From: Parvularcula oceani
GTDB taxonomy: Bacteria; Pseudomonadota; Alphaproteobacteria; Caulobacterales; Parvularculaceae
Length of the DNA stretch: 64,000 nucleotides
NCBI RefSeq assembly: GCF_000733125.1
Contig: NZ_JPHU01000013.1
Span: forward strand, 1 to 64,000
Direction of reading: 5' to 3'
Numbering within the stretch: position 1 is the first letter of the stretch; every line of letters begins with the position of its first letter. Both the position numbers and the translations under genes were made by a program. Under the pieces are notes generated by a model. The model was not told where the DNA came from. It did not search any database and worked only from the letters and a program-made list of their open reading frames with translations. This document shows positions 1 to 7,146 of the stretch, piece by piece.

Positions 1-1
1 C

Positions 2-217
2 AAGGTCGAGGTGAGCTGGCGGGTGCGCCCCGGCGGCCCGTGCGGCGTCGTGCATATCGAGTGGAAAGAGACCGGGCTGGCCGATCTGGCGGCGCCGCAG
101 AGAGAAGGGTTCGGCACGCGCATGACCGCCGGCGCGGCGCGCCAGCTCGGCGGCGGCCTGGAGCGGGAGTTCGGGGATGACGGCCTCGCCGTGCGCCTCT
201 GGTTCCCGCTCGGCTGA
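2..217 (+). CDS. HWE-type sensor histidine kinase, C-terminal fragment (5' end outside window)
   Basis: Open from the left edge and ending at a TGA at 215-217. The 71 visible residues look like the last part of an HWE/HisKA_2-type kinase ATP-binding domain: a strand ending in IEWKETG, a GFGTRM segment in the place of the usual GFG(S/T)xL motif, a following helix with QLGG, and a final strand ending FPLG. The phospho-accepting histidine and the sensor domain lie outside the window, so its signal cannot be stated. It converges on moaC with a 10-bp gap. Assignment rests on resemblance to the ends of the complete kinases elsewhere in this window. Confidence 0.6.
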   Translation, partial: KVEVSWRVRPGGPCGVVHIEWKETGLADLAAPQREGFGTRMTAGAARQLGGGLEREFGDDGLAVRLWFPLG

Positions 218-227
218 GGCACGGCGC

Positions 228-710
228 TCAGCTCTCCCGCGTCCAGTCCCCCGACGCCCCGCCGGCCTTTTCCTCGACCCGCACCGCCTCGATCACCATG
301 CCCCGGTCCGCCGCCTTGAGCATGTCATAGGCGGTGAGGCAGGCGACGGAGACGGCCGTGAGCGCTTCCATCTCGACGCCGGTTCGGCCCGTTGTGCGCG
401 CCTCCGCGGTGACGCGCAGGCCGGGCAGCGCCTCGTCGGGCTCGACCCGCACGCGGACCGAGGAAAGCGGCAGGGGGTGGCAGAGCGGGATGAGATCGGC
501 CGTCCGCTTGGCCGCCATAACGCCCGCAAGCTCGGCCACGGCGAGGGGATCGCCCTTCTTGGCCTTGCCGCCGAGAGCGAGCGCCAGCGTTTCTGGCGCC
601 ATGCGCAGGGCCCCGCTCGCCAGCGCCCTGCGCGCGGTCTCGGGCTTGTCCGAGACATCGACCATGCGCGCCCGCCCGGCCTCGTCGACATGGGTGAGCT
701 TGCCGGTCAT
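228..710 (-). CDS. moaC: Cyclic pyranopterin monophosphate synthase MoaC
   Basis: A 160-residue protein of normal family length. MoaC acts after MoaA in molybdenum cofactor synthesis, converting 3',8-cyclo-GTP to cyclic pyranopterin monophosphate in the cytosol. Visible family features are [18 protein letters not shown] at the N-terminus, the IPLCHPL segment, a [24 protein letters not shown] helix region, and a C-terminal GGASGDW, the family's GGKSGxW-like active-site motif with Ala in place of Lys. It is the last gene of the moa operon. Its ATG overlaps the moaB stop codon by 4 bp, which implies translational coupling. Confidence 0.96.
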   Translation of the reverse strand: MTGKLTHVDEAGRARMVDVSDKPETARRALASGALRMAPETLALALGGKAKKGDPLAVAELAGVMAAKRTADLIPLCHPLPLSSVRVRVEPDEALPGLRVTAEARTTGRTGVEMEALTAVSVACLTAYDMLKAADRGMVIEAVRVEEKAGGASGDWTRES

Positions 711-1240
711 CGCTCGGACAGGCGCGGCATCAGCTCGACCAGGTTGCAGGGGCGGTAGCGGCTGTCGAGCTGGTGGCGGATCACCTCGTCCCAGCCATCC
801 TTCACCGCCCCCCGGCTTCCCGGCAGGCAGAAGACGAAAGTGCCCCCCGCAAGCCCCGCGCAGGCGCGCGATTGCATCGTCGAGAGGCCGACGCTCTGAT
901 AGCTGACCTGGTGGAAGATGACCGAGAAGCCGTCGATCGTCTTGTCGAAGAGGGGTGTCACCGCCTCCACCGTCACGTCGCGCCCGGTCAGCCCCGTGCC
1001 GCCCGTCGTGATGACGACATCCACGCTCTCGTCCTCGATCCAGCCCTGCACGGTCCGCCCGATCGTCACCGCGTCGTCGGGCACGATCCTGCGGTCCGCT
1101 AGATGATGGCCGTCCGCCTGAAGGCGCTCGGCCAGCGTCGCGCCGGAGGTGTCCGTTTCCAGCGTCCGGGTGTCCGAGACGGTGAGGACCGCGATCCTGA
1201 CCGGCTTGAAATCCCGCGTTTCGCCTGTTGATCCGCTCAT
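707..1240 (-). CDS. moaB: Molybdopterin adenylyltransferase MoaB
   Basis: 177 residues, the usual length for the MoaB/MogA family, which adenylylates molybdopterin before metal insertion. The nucleotide-binding signature [13 protein letters not shown] is clear, preceded by an SDTR segment after the first strand and followed by [14 protein letters not shown], typical of MoaB rather than MogA. Start and stop overlap neighbouring genes by 4 bp (ATGA junctions) on both sides, so it is tightly embedded between moaE and moaC. A role as the only adenylyltransferase is inferred, because no mogA is seen in this window. Confidence 0.94.
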   Translation of the reverse strand: MSGSTGETRDFKPVRIAVLTVSDTRTLETDTSGATLAERLQADGHHLADRRIVPDDAVTIGRTVQGWIEDESVDVVITTGGTGLTGRDVTVEAVTPLFDKTIDGFSVIFHQVSYQSVGLSTMQSRACAGLAGGTFVFCLPGSRGAVKDGWDEVIRHQLDSRYRPCNLVELMPRLSER

Positions 1241-1707
1241 GGTGTTCCTTCGTCCCAGCGCCGGGCGTCCTCGTAATCCTCGCTGCGCGGCTCGATCCAG
1301 ACCGGGCCGCTCTCGCGGTGTTCCTTCTTCCAGAAGGGCGCGCGGCTCTTGAGGAAATCCATCAGCATGTCCGCCGCCTCGAAGGCCGCCCGCCGGTGGG
1401 GCGCCGCGCAGGCGACGAGCACGATGGGCTCTCCGGGCGCAAGCCGCCCCACCCTGTGCACGGCGAGGACCGCTTCGAGATCGAAGCGCGCCGCCACCGC
1501 CTCCGCCCGCTCGCGCATCGCCGCCTCGGTCATACCGGGGTAATGCTGCAATTCGAGCGCGGTGACCGGATCAGATCCGTCCTCGCCCCTGACCATGCCG
1601 GTGAAGGCGACGAGCGCGCCCGAGCGGACCAGCGAAGCGCGAAACGCTGCCTCCTCCGTTTCGGGATCGAACGGGTTTCGTGTCACCCGCGCGTCGATGC
1701 GGGCCAT
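1237..1707 (-). CDS. moaE: Molybdopterin synthase catalytic subunit MoaE
   Basis: 156 residues. MoaE is the large subunit of molybdopterin synthase and transfers the MoaD thiocarboxylate sulfur to the pyranopterin. Family marks are [10 protein letters not shown] near residue 35, [14 protein letters not shown], the [22 protein letters not shown] core, and the late [10 protein letters not shown] segment that carries the active-site lysines. It lies one base downstream of moaD and overlaps moaB by 4 bp. The adjacent moaD supplies the partner subunit, so both halves of the enzyme are made from one message. Confidence 0.96.
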   Translation of the reverse strand: MARIDARVTRNPFDPETEEAAFRASLVRSGALVAFTGMVRGEDGSDPVTALELQHYPGMTEAAMRERAEAVAARFDLEAVLAVHRVGRLAPGEPIVLVACAAPHRRAAFEAADMLMDFLKSRAPFWKKEHRESGPVWIEPRSEDYEDARRWDEGTP

Positions 1708-1708
1708 C

Positions 1709-1954
1709 TCAGCCCCCGCTGAGCGGAGAGAGGAAGGCCACCTCGTCGCCGGGGCCTACGGGCGCGGGCGCGGGAAGGATCGCCTGGTTGAGCGCCACCT
1801 TGATGCCGGGCCGCGCCAGCGCTTCGCCGAGCCGCGCATCGCGCGCCGACAGCCAGCCGCGCAGCGCCTCCGTATCCGTGACATCGGCGGGCAGGGACAC
1901 GTCCTCCGCCTCGGCGAGGTCGGAGAGCCGTCCGAAGAACAGGATGCGCGTCAT
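1709..1954 (-). CDS. moaD: Molybdopterin synthase sulfur carrier subunit MoaD
   Basis: A small gene of 81 residues beginning MTRILFFGRLSDL and ending in the Gly-Gly tail (PLSGG) that is adenylylated and thiocarboxylated in this ubiquitin-like family. The ATG at 1954 was chosen because it gives a normal MoaD length and leaves only two bases to the moaA stop; longer readings of this frame run antiparallel through moaA and are not credible. It sits between moaA and moaE. An activating enzyme (MoeB) is not encoded in this window. Confidence 0.94.
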   Translation of the reverse strand: MTRILFFGRLSDLAEAEDVSLPADVTDTEALRGWLSARDARLGEALARPGIKVALNQAILPAPAPVGPGDEVAFLSPLSGG

Positions 1955-1956
1955 CC

Positions 1957-3021
1957 TCAGCCTCCCGTCACGTTCATGTGCCGCCCGACGGCCGCGCGGC
2001 CCTCGGCCTGCGCCTCCTCGAAGCCGTGGCGCTCGGGCTTTCGCAGGAGGGCGTCGTCGAGCGCGCGGTCGAGCGCGGGGCCCGGCCGCCCGCCGCGCAG
2101 AGCGGGGCGCAGATCGGCCCCCTCCTCCTGCCCCAGGCAGAGCGCGAGCTTGCCGGTGCAGGTCACGCGGACCCGGTTGCACCCGGCGCAGAAATTCTCG
2201 GTCAGCGGCGTGATGAAGCCCAGAGTGCCGCCGGTCTCCTCGACGCGGACATAGCGCGCGGGGCCGCCCGTGCGGGCCGCCAGCGGGGTCAGGGTGAAGC
2301 GGTCTTCCAGCGCCTCGCGCACCGCGAGGAGCGGCAGGAACTGCGAGCGGCGGTCCTCGCCCGTCTCGGCCGTGGGCATGACCTCGATCAGGGTGACGGC
2401 ATGCCCCTCGGCATGCGCCCATTCGACGAGCTCCGGCAGATCCTCGGCATTGTCGTGCTTGAGCGCCACGGCGTTGAGCTTGACCGCGATGCCCGCCGCC
2501 TTCGCCGCGGCGATGCCGGACAGCGCGCGGAACAGATCGCCGCCGCGCGTGACCCGGCGATAGGTCTCGGGGTTCAGGCTGTCGAGCGAGACGTTGATCC
2601 TGCGCACCCCCGCCGCCGCCAGCGCCTCGGCATGGCGATCGAGCTGCGTCGCATTGGTGGTCAGAGTGATCTCGTCGAGCGCCCCGCTGCCGAGATGCCG
2701 GGACAGGCGCGCGATCAGGCCGGGGAGGCCGGGACGTACCAGGGGCTCGCCGCCCGTGATGCGCAGGCGGCGCACGCCGCGCCGGATGAAGGCATCGGCC
2801 ACGGCCTCGAGCTCCTCGAGGCTCAGAAGGTCGCGCTTGGGCAGGAAGCGCATGCGCTCGGGCATGCAATAGGTGCAGCGCAGGTCGCAGCGGTCGGTCA
2901 CCGACAGGCGCAGATAAGTGATCGTGCGGCCGAACGGGTCCCGCAGCGGGCGCGGCCCGGAGGGTGCGGCGGGCGCTTCGCTCGCGGGCGAAATCTCGTC
3001 TCGTGTGGCGATATCCAGCAT
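1957..3021 (-). CDS. moaA: GTP 3',8-cyclase MoaA (radical SAM)
   Basis: 354 residues. MoaA performs the first step of molybdenum cofactor synthesis, radical rearrangement of GTP to 3',8-cyclo-GTP. The radical SAM cluster motif CDLRCTYC is at about residues 45-52, GGEPLVRPG follows, and the C-terminal cluster [18 protein letters not shown] binds the second 4Fe-4S. It ends in VTGG, matching the conserved C-terminal Gly-Gly. The first 25 residues are a poorly conserved extension and the ATG at 3021 has no obvious Shine-Dalgarno, so the exact start is uncertain. The 104-bp gap to the upstream transporter gene is the only sizeable gap in this operon and may hold a separate promoter. Confidence 0.96.
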   Translation of the reverse strand: MLDIATRDEISPASEAPAAPSGPRPLRDPFGRTITYLRLSVTDRCDLRCTYCMPERMRFLPKRDLLSLEELEAVADAFIRRGVRRLRITGGEPLVRPGLPGLIARLSRHLGSGALDEITLTTNATQLDRHAEALAAAGVRRINVSLDSLNPETYRRVTRGGDLFRALSGIAAAKAAGIAVKLNAVALKHDNAEDLPELVEWAHAEGHAVTLIEVMPTAETGEDRRSQFLPLLAVREALEDRFTLTPLAARTGGPARYVRVEETGGTLGFITPLTENFCAGCNRVRVTCTGKLALCLGQEEGADLRPALRGGRPGPALDRALDDALLRKPERHGFEEAQAEGRAAVGRHMNVTGG

Positions 3022-3125
3022 CAGGCGGTGCAGGCGGGGGGATTGTGCATGCAGAGGGGTGTCGCTTCTTCTGTGGCGGCCTCTGCCCAGTTAGCCCTCG
3101 CGCCGGCCGCGTCCAATGTCCGCGC

Positions 3126-3908
3126 TCAGCCTGCGCCCAGAAGGCGGGCGAAGCGCAGGAGGAGCCGCAGGGCGACGAAAAGCACGAGCAGCGCCGTCAG
3201 CCGCCGCAGCACCGCCTCGGGCAGGACGCGGGCGCCGAGATGCGATCCGATCTGCCCGCCGATCAGCACGGCCGGCAGGAGCGGCCAGTAGGAGAACGCC
3301 TCGGACAGGCCGCCGGTCTGCGAGAGCTTGGTCATCTGCCCGCCGAGCCCCGCCGCCGAATTGACCAGGATGAAGAGCGCCGCCGTTCCCGCGATGGCCC
3401 GGCCCGGCCCCCAGCGGAAAAGGTGCAGGACCGGCGCGAGGAAGATGCCCCCGCCGATTCCCACAACGCCGGACAGGAGCCCGAGCCCGGCGCCCAGCGC
3501 AGGCTCGGTCCACGCCGCCCTGCGCCGCCGCGCCGCCTGCGCCGCGCCCAGCGGCCGCGGCGCGCGCACCGGGCGCAGGAGGAGGAGGCCCGCAAGGAGG
3601 AGCGAGCCGCCCAGGAGCCCGATGAAGACGGTCTCGGGCACCACGATCCGCCCGCCGATCCAGGCCATCGGCACGGAGAGGAGGCCGAGCGGCAGGACGC
3701 GCAGCCACGGGATGTGCCCGGCCCGCGCGAAGCGCCAGACCCCGCCGGTGACCACCACGATATTGCAGCAAAGGGCGATGCTCGGCAGCACCCGGTAATC
3801 GGTCTCGGCCAGCACCAGCAGCGCGTTGTAGGTCGAGCCGCCGCCGAAGCCGACCGAGGCGTAAAGAAGCGCGGTGGCCGCGAAGAGAAGCGCGAGAAGA
3901 AGGCTCAT
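3126..3908 (-). CDS. TSUP-family (TauE/SafE) membrane transporter
   Basis: 260 residues, almost entirely hydrophobic, with about eight membrane segments. The N-terminal FGGGSTYNALLVL and the internal repeat GVVGIGGGIFLAPVLHL are the paired glycine-rich motifs of the TauE/SafE family, whose members move sulfur-containing or organic anions across the inner membrane. It is wedged between a MocA-like gene (4-bp overlap) and moaA, so it is probably co-transcribed with cofactor genes. A link to sulfur supply for molybdopterin or to oxyanion movement is possible but is inference; the substrate cannot be read from sequence. Confidence 0.88.
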   Translation of the reverse strand: MSLLLALLFAATALLYASVGFGGGSTYNALLVLAETDYRVLPSIALCCNIVVVTGGVWRFARAGHIPWLRVLPLGLLSVPMAWIGGRIVVPETVFIGLLGGSLLLAGLLLLRPVRAPRPLGAAQAARRRRAAWTEPALGAGLGLLSGVVGIGGGIFLAPVLHLFRWGPGRAIAGTAALFILVNSAAGLGGQMTKLSQTGGLSEAFSYWPLLPAVLIGGQIGSHLGARVLPEAVLRRLTALLVLFVALRLLLRFARLLGAG

Positions 3909-4480
3909 CGGGCGAGCGCCTCGAGATCACCGGGCCGGTCGATATCGGCGAGAAGGGCCGCAGGCGCGGGAACGAGGCCCTGGGCGGGCACGCCGCGCAA
4001 GAGGCTCCGCGCGCCCTCTTCGCCCGAAAGCCCGCAGAGCGCCTCGAAGCTTTCCGATCCGAAACAGGCGGGCGGGCGGCGGATTCCGTCGCAGATCGTG
4101 CAGGCCGAGCCCGCCGCCCGCGCCGCCGCCTCGACCGCGCGCAGAAGGTCCGCATCGACGCGCGGCGTATCGCCGAGCGTGAGAAGGAGGCGCGCGGCGC
4201 CCCGCTTCCGCGCCGCATCGGCGGCGAGCGCGACCGAGCTGCCGAGACCGCGGCCCGGATCGGGATTGACGATGGCGCTCACGCCTTCGGCCTCGCAGAG
4301 GTCGCGGGCCGCGCCCCGTTCGCTCGCGATGCAGAGGAGCGCGCCCGGTCCCGCCGCCCTGGCGGCGCGCAGCGCATGGAGCAGGAGGGGCGCGTCGCCC
4401 AGAGGCGCGCCGAGCTTGTCGTCCGCGCCGAAGCGGCGCGACAGCCCTGCGGCGAGAATGACGCTCAGCGTGCCGCTCAC
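3905..4480 (-). CDS. MocA/MobA-like molybdenum cofactor nucleotidyltransferase
   Basis: 191 residues with the N-terminal nucleotide-binding loop LAAGLSRRFGADDKL, typical of MobA/MocA NTP transferases, and a LLTLGDTPRVDADLL segment containing the metal-binding Asp. The position next to an XdhC gene and facing a PaoABC-like enzyme favours MocA (CTP:molybdopterin cytidylyltransferase), because E. coli PaoABC uses the cytosine dinucleotide form. MobA (GTP) cannot be excluded from sequence alone. It overlaps both neighbours by 4 bp. Confidence 0.85.
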   Translation of the reverse strand: MSGTLSVILAAGLSRRFGADDKLGAPLGDAPLLLHALRAARAAGPGALLCIASERGAARDLCEAEGVSAIVNPDPGRGLGSSVALAADAARKRGAARLLLTLGDTPRVDADLLRAVEAAARAAGSACTICDGIRRPPACFGSESFEALCGLSGEEGARSLLRGVPAQGLVPAPAALLADIDRPGDLEALAR

Positions 4481-5394
4481 CGTGCCGCCGCGATGATTTC
4501 GGCCAGGATGGACACCGCCACAGCGGGCGCGTCGCGCAAGGAGGGCACGAGCCCGATCGGGCCGTGCAGCCTTCCGATCATCGCCTCCTCCACGCCCATC
4601 TCCTCGAGCGCCTGGCGCCGCGCCGCCTGCGCCCTGCGACTGCCGAGCGCGCCGATATAGAAGGCCCGGCCCGCCAGCGCCTGCGCCAGCACCGGCGGCT
4701 CCCAGTCATGATCGTGGAAGAGGAGGACCACCGCCGTGCGCGGATCGTCCGCCTCCTCCGGCAGGCGCTGCGGCGTCAGGAGGGCATGGCGCTCTTCGGC
4801 GCCGAGCCGCCCGGCCTCTGCCAGCACGTCCTCGTCCGGCGACCAGCAGGACAGCGCGAAGCCCGCCGCGCGCGCCACGCGCATGAGCGCCACGGGCTCC
4901 GCCCCGCGCCCCACCACCCGCAGGCGCAGCCGCGGGAGGAGCTGCGCGGCGAAGCCGTTCTCCGCCGCGCCCGCCCTCGCATGCGCGACGGTCCCATCCG
5001 GGGGGAAATGCAGGCCGACCGGCGAGCGGGAGTGCAAGGCGCTCAGCGCGGCCTCCAGCTCTTCGCGGCAAGGATGCGGCGCGATCAGCACTTCGACGGC
5101 GCCGCCGCAGGGCAGGCGCACATCGGTGAAGGGCGAGCCTTCGCCGTAGCGCAGGCGCCGGGGCGCCTCCTCCGCCAGCGCGCCGAGCGCCTGCTCGGCG
5201 ATATCGGCATCGACGCAGCCATTGGAGACATAGCCCGCCATCGCGCCGTCCCCGCGCACGGCGAAGAGCGCGCCCGGCGCGCGCACCCCGCCGCCTACGG
5301 TCTCGGCGACCACGCCGAGCGCGCAGGGCCCTTCGGCGAGAGAACGGATCGCGAAGGAGAGGACGTCCTCCGGGGCGGCATCGGCTAAGCTCAT
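4477..5394 (-). CDS. XdhC/PaoD-family molybdoenzyme maturation factor
   Basis: 305 residues from the ATG at 5394 (MSLADAAPED). XdhC proteins bind molybdenum cofactor and insert it into xanthine-oxidase-family enzymes. The N-terminal CoxI-type domain contains YVSNGCVDADI; the C-terminal Rossmann-like domain has FYIGALGSRRAQAARRQAL and the closing GRLHGPIGL motif diagnostic of the family. Longer in-frame starts upstream would run through the divergent paoA-like gene and were rejected. It starts 147 bp from that gene on the opposite strand, the arrangement expected for a dedicated chaperone (PaoD role). Confidence 0.93.
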   Translation of the reverse strand: MSLADAAPEDVLSFAIRSLAEGPCALGVVAETVGGGVRAPGALFAVRGDGAMAGYVSNGCVDADIAEQALGALAEEAPRRLRYGEGSPFTDVRLPCGGAVEVLIAPHPCREELEAALSALHSRSPVGLHFPPDGTVAHARAGAAENGFAAQLLPRLRLRVVGRGAEPVALMRVARAAGFALSCWSPDEDVLAEAGRLGAEERHALLTPQRLPEEADDPRTAVVLLFHDHDWEPPVLAQALAGRAFYIGALGSRRAQAARRQALEEMGVEEAMIGRLHGPIGLVPSLRDAPAVAVSILAEIIAAAR

Positions 5395-5430
5395 CGAAGC
5401 AAGACTAGGCTTTCGGCGCGTATGGTCGAG

Positions 5431-5462
5431 GCGCAGGAGCGAAAACTTTCCGCTTCCTGCGC
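5431..5462. promoter_or_regulatory. Inverted repeat in the xdhC/paoA divergent promoter region
   Basis: Perfect 8-bp arms GCGCAGGA (5431-5438) and TCCTGCGC (5455-5462), with further partial pairing inward, lie in the middle of the 147-bp space between the divergent starts at 5394 and 5542. Placement suits an operator or regulator-binding site serving both promoters. No T-tract follows either arm, so it is unlikely to be a terminator. The regulator is unknown. Confidence 0.35.
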
Positions 5463-5541
5463 GAAAGAGTGGCCAGCCCCTCCCGCCGCGCCACATGCTG
5501 ATCCTGATGCCGACCAAGGCGACCATTCCAGCGAGGCCGAC

Positions 5542-6138
5542 ATGAGCGACGACGAACCCACCGGCATTTCGCGCCGGGGCTTCCTCCAGACAGGCGCCCT
5601 CGGCGGCGGCGCCGCCCTCGTGGGCTCCCAGGCGAAGGCGCAGGAGGCCGAGGCGGGCACCCGCGTGCCCGTCACGCTGAACGTGAACGGCAAGCCCTAC
5701 GAGATGATGCTCGACCCGCGCGTGACGCTGCTCGACGCATTGCGAGAGCGCCTCGACCTGACCGGCACCAAGGTCGGCTGCAATCACGGCCAATGCGGCG
5801 CCTGCACCGTGATGATCGACGGGACGCGCGTGAATTCCTGCCTCACCCTCGCCGTCGCCGCCTCGGGCCGCGAGGTGACGACCATCGAGGGGCTGGCGAG
5901 CCCGAACGGCGACCTCCACCCCATGCAGGCCGCCTTCATCGAGCACGACGCCTTCCAGTGCGGCTATTGCACGCCGGGCCAGATCGTCTCGGCCGTGGCC
6001 TGCGTGAAGGAGGGTCACGCCTCGGACGAGGCGGAGATCCGCGAATACATGTCGGGCAATATCTGCCGCTGCGCCGCCTATAAGGGCATCGTCGCCGCCG
6101 TGCAGGAAGCCCGCGACAAGATCGACGGGGAGGCCTGA
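5542..6138 (+). CDS. paoA: Periplasmic aldehyde oxidoreductase, 2Fe-2S subunit (PaoA-like)
   Basis: 198 residues from ATG 5542, chosen because it yields a twin-arginine signal (SRRGFLQ at residues 10-16, then a hydrophobic Ala/Gly stretch ending near AKA at 31-33). Mature part: plant-type ferredoxin domain with C80, C85, C88 and C100, then the second 2Fe-2S domain with CGYC (140-143) and CRC (175-177). A Tat signal on the small subunit is characteristic of E. coli PaoA (YagT), which carries its partners to the periplasm. It is first in a plus-strand operon with the FAD and Moco subunits; one base separates it from the next gene. Confidence 0.92.
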   Translation: MSDDEPTGISRRGFLQTGALGGGAALVGSQAKAQEAEAGTRVPVTLNVNGKPYEMMLDPRVTLLDALRERLDLTGTKVGCNHGQCGACTVMIDGTRVNSCLTLAVAASGREVTTIEGLASPNGDLHPMQAAFIEHDAFQCGYCTPGQIVSAVACVKEGHASDEAEIREYMSGNICRCAAYKGIVAAVQEARDKIDGEA

Positions 6139-6139
6139 G

Positions 6140-7135
6140 ATGCGCCCATTCGCCTATGCCCGCCCCAAGAATGTGCGGGACGCCACCGACATCGTTACGC
6201 CGATGGGCGTCGCCGGACAGGGCGGCGCCTGGCTCGCCGGCGGCACCACGCTGATCGACCTGATGAAGCTCGATGTCCTGCGCCCCGAGCAGCTGACCGA
6301 CATCCAGGCGCTCGGAATGGACGAGATCGAGACGGATGGCGAAACCGTCCGCCTCGGCGCCCGCGTGACCATGGCGCAGGCCGCAGAGCACCCCGCCTTC
6401 AAGGAGGGCGCGCCGGTCCTGTCGCAGGCCCTGTGGAAGGCGGCTTCGCCCCAGCTTCGCAATGTGGCGACGCTCGGCGGCAACCTCCTCCAGCGCACGC
6501 GCTGCCCCTATTTCCGCGACGTCTCCAAGGCCTGCAACAAGCGCGAGCCGGGCTCGGGCTGCGATGCCGTCGGCGGCTATAACCGCCTTCTCGCCGTACT
6601 CGGAACATCCGAGAACTGCATCGCCAACTATCCGGGCGACTGGGCCAATGCGGCGATCCTCTTCGATGCCGTGGTCGAGACCCGCCGCGGACGGCGCGGA
6701 CGGGCCATCGAGCTTGGCAAGCTTCACCGCCTGCCCGGCGACGCCCCCGCCCGCGAGACGGTGCTCGAGGACGACGAGCTGATCACCGCGATCGAGCTGA
6801 CCGTGCCCTCATGGGCGCGGCGCTCCTATTACCTCAAGGTGCGCGACCGCGAATCCTACGCCTTCGCCAATACGGGCGCGGCGGTCGCGCTCGATATGGA
6901 CGGGGACAGCGTGCGCGAGGCGCGGATCGGCCTGTCCGGCGTCGCCACCACGCCCTGGCGCGCGCGGGAGGCGGAGGCGTTCCTGCGCGGCAAGGCCCTC
7001 AGCGAAGAGACCGCCATGCAGGCCGGCGCGATCGCCTTCGAGGGCGCGCGCGGCTGGGGGCATAACGACTTCAAGATACCGCTCGGACAGCGCACCGTGG
7101 CCCGGGCGCTTCTCGAGACGGCCAGGTTGAGCTGA
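6140..7135 (+). CDS. paoB: Aldehyde oxidoreductase FAD-binding subunit with extra 4Fe-4S (PaoB-like)
   Basis: 331 residues. The FAD-binding motif WLAGGTTLIDLMK lies near residues 31-44 and TLGGNLLQRTRCPYF near 111-125. Four cysteines at about 122, 132, 141 and 160 fall in an insertion matching the extra 4Fe-4S-binding loop known from E. coli PaoB; ordinary xanthine dehydrogenase FAD subunits lack it. No signal peptide of its own, consistent with export piggybacked on the Tat-bearing small subunit. It lies between the iron-sulfur and molybdenum subunits with almost no spacing. Confidence 0.92.
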   Translation: MRPFAYARPKNVRDATDIVTPMGVAGQGGAWLAGGTTLIDLMKLDVLRPEQLTDIQALGMDEIETDGETVRLGARVTMAQAAEHPAFKEGAPVLSQALWKAASPQLRNVATLGGNLLQRTRCPYFRDVSKACNKREPGSGCDAVGGYNRLLAVLGTSENCIANYPGDWANAAILFDAVVETRRGRRGRAIELGKLHRLPGDAPARETVLEDDELITAIELTVPSWARRSYYLKVRDRESYAFANTGAAVALDMDGDSVREARIGLSGVATTPWRAREAEAFLRGKALSEETAMQAGAIAFEGARGWGHNDFKIPLGQRTVARALLETARLS

Positions 7136-7146
7136 GGGAGCGGGAC

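Noticed and set aside
1978-4496. Long plus-strand open frames across the moa/TSUP region
   Set aside because: They lie antisense to moaA, the transporter and the mocA-like gene and show the biased composition of GC-rich shadows.
5395-5541. Molybdenum-cofactor riboswitch in the xdhC/paoA gap
   Set aside because: Only one simple hairpin is visible; the multi-helix riboswitch layout could not be recognised.
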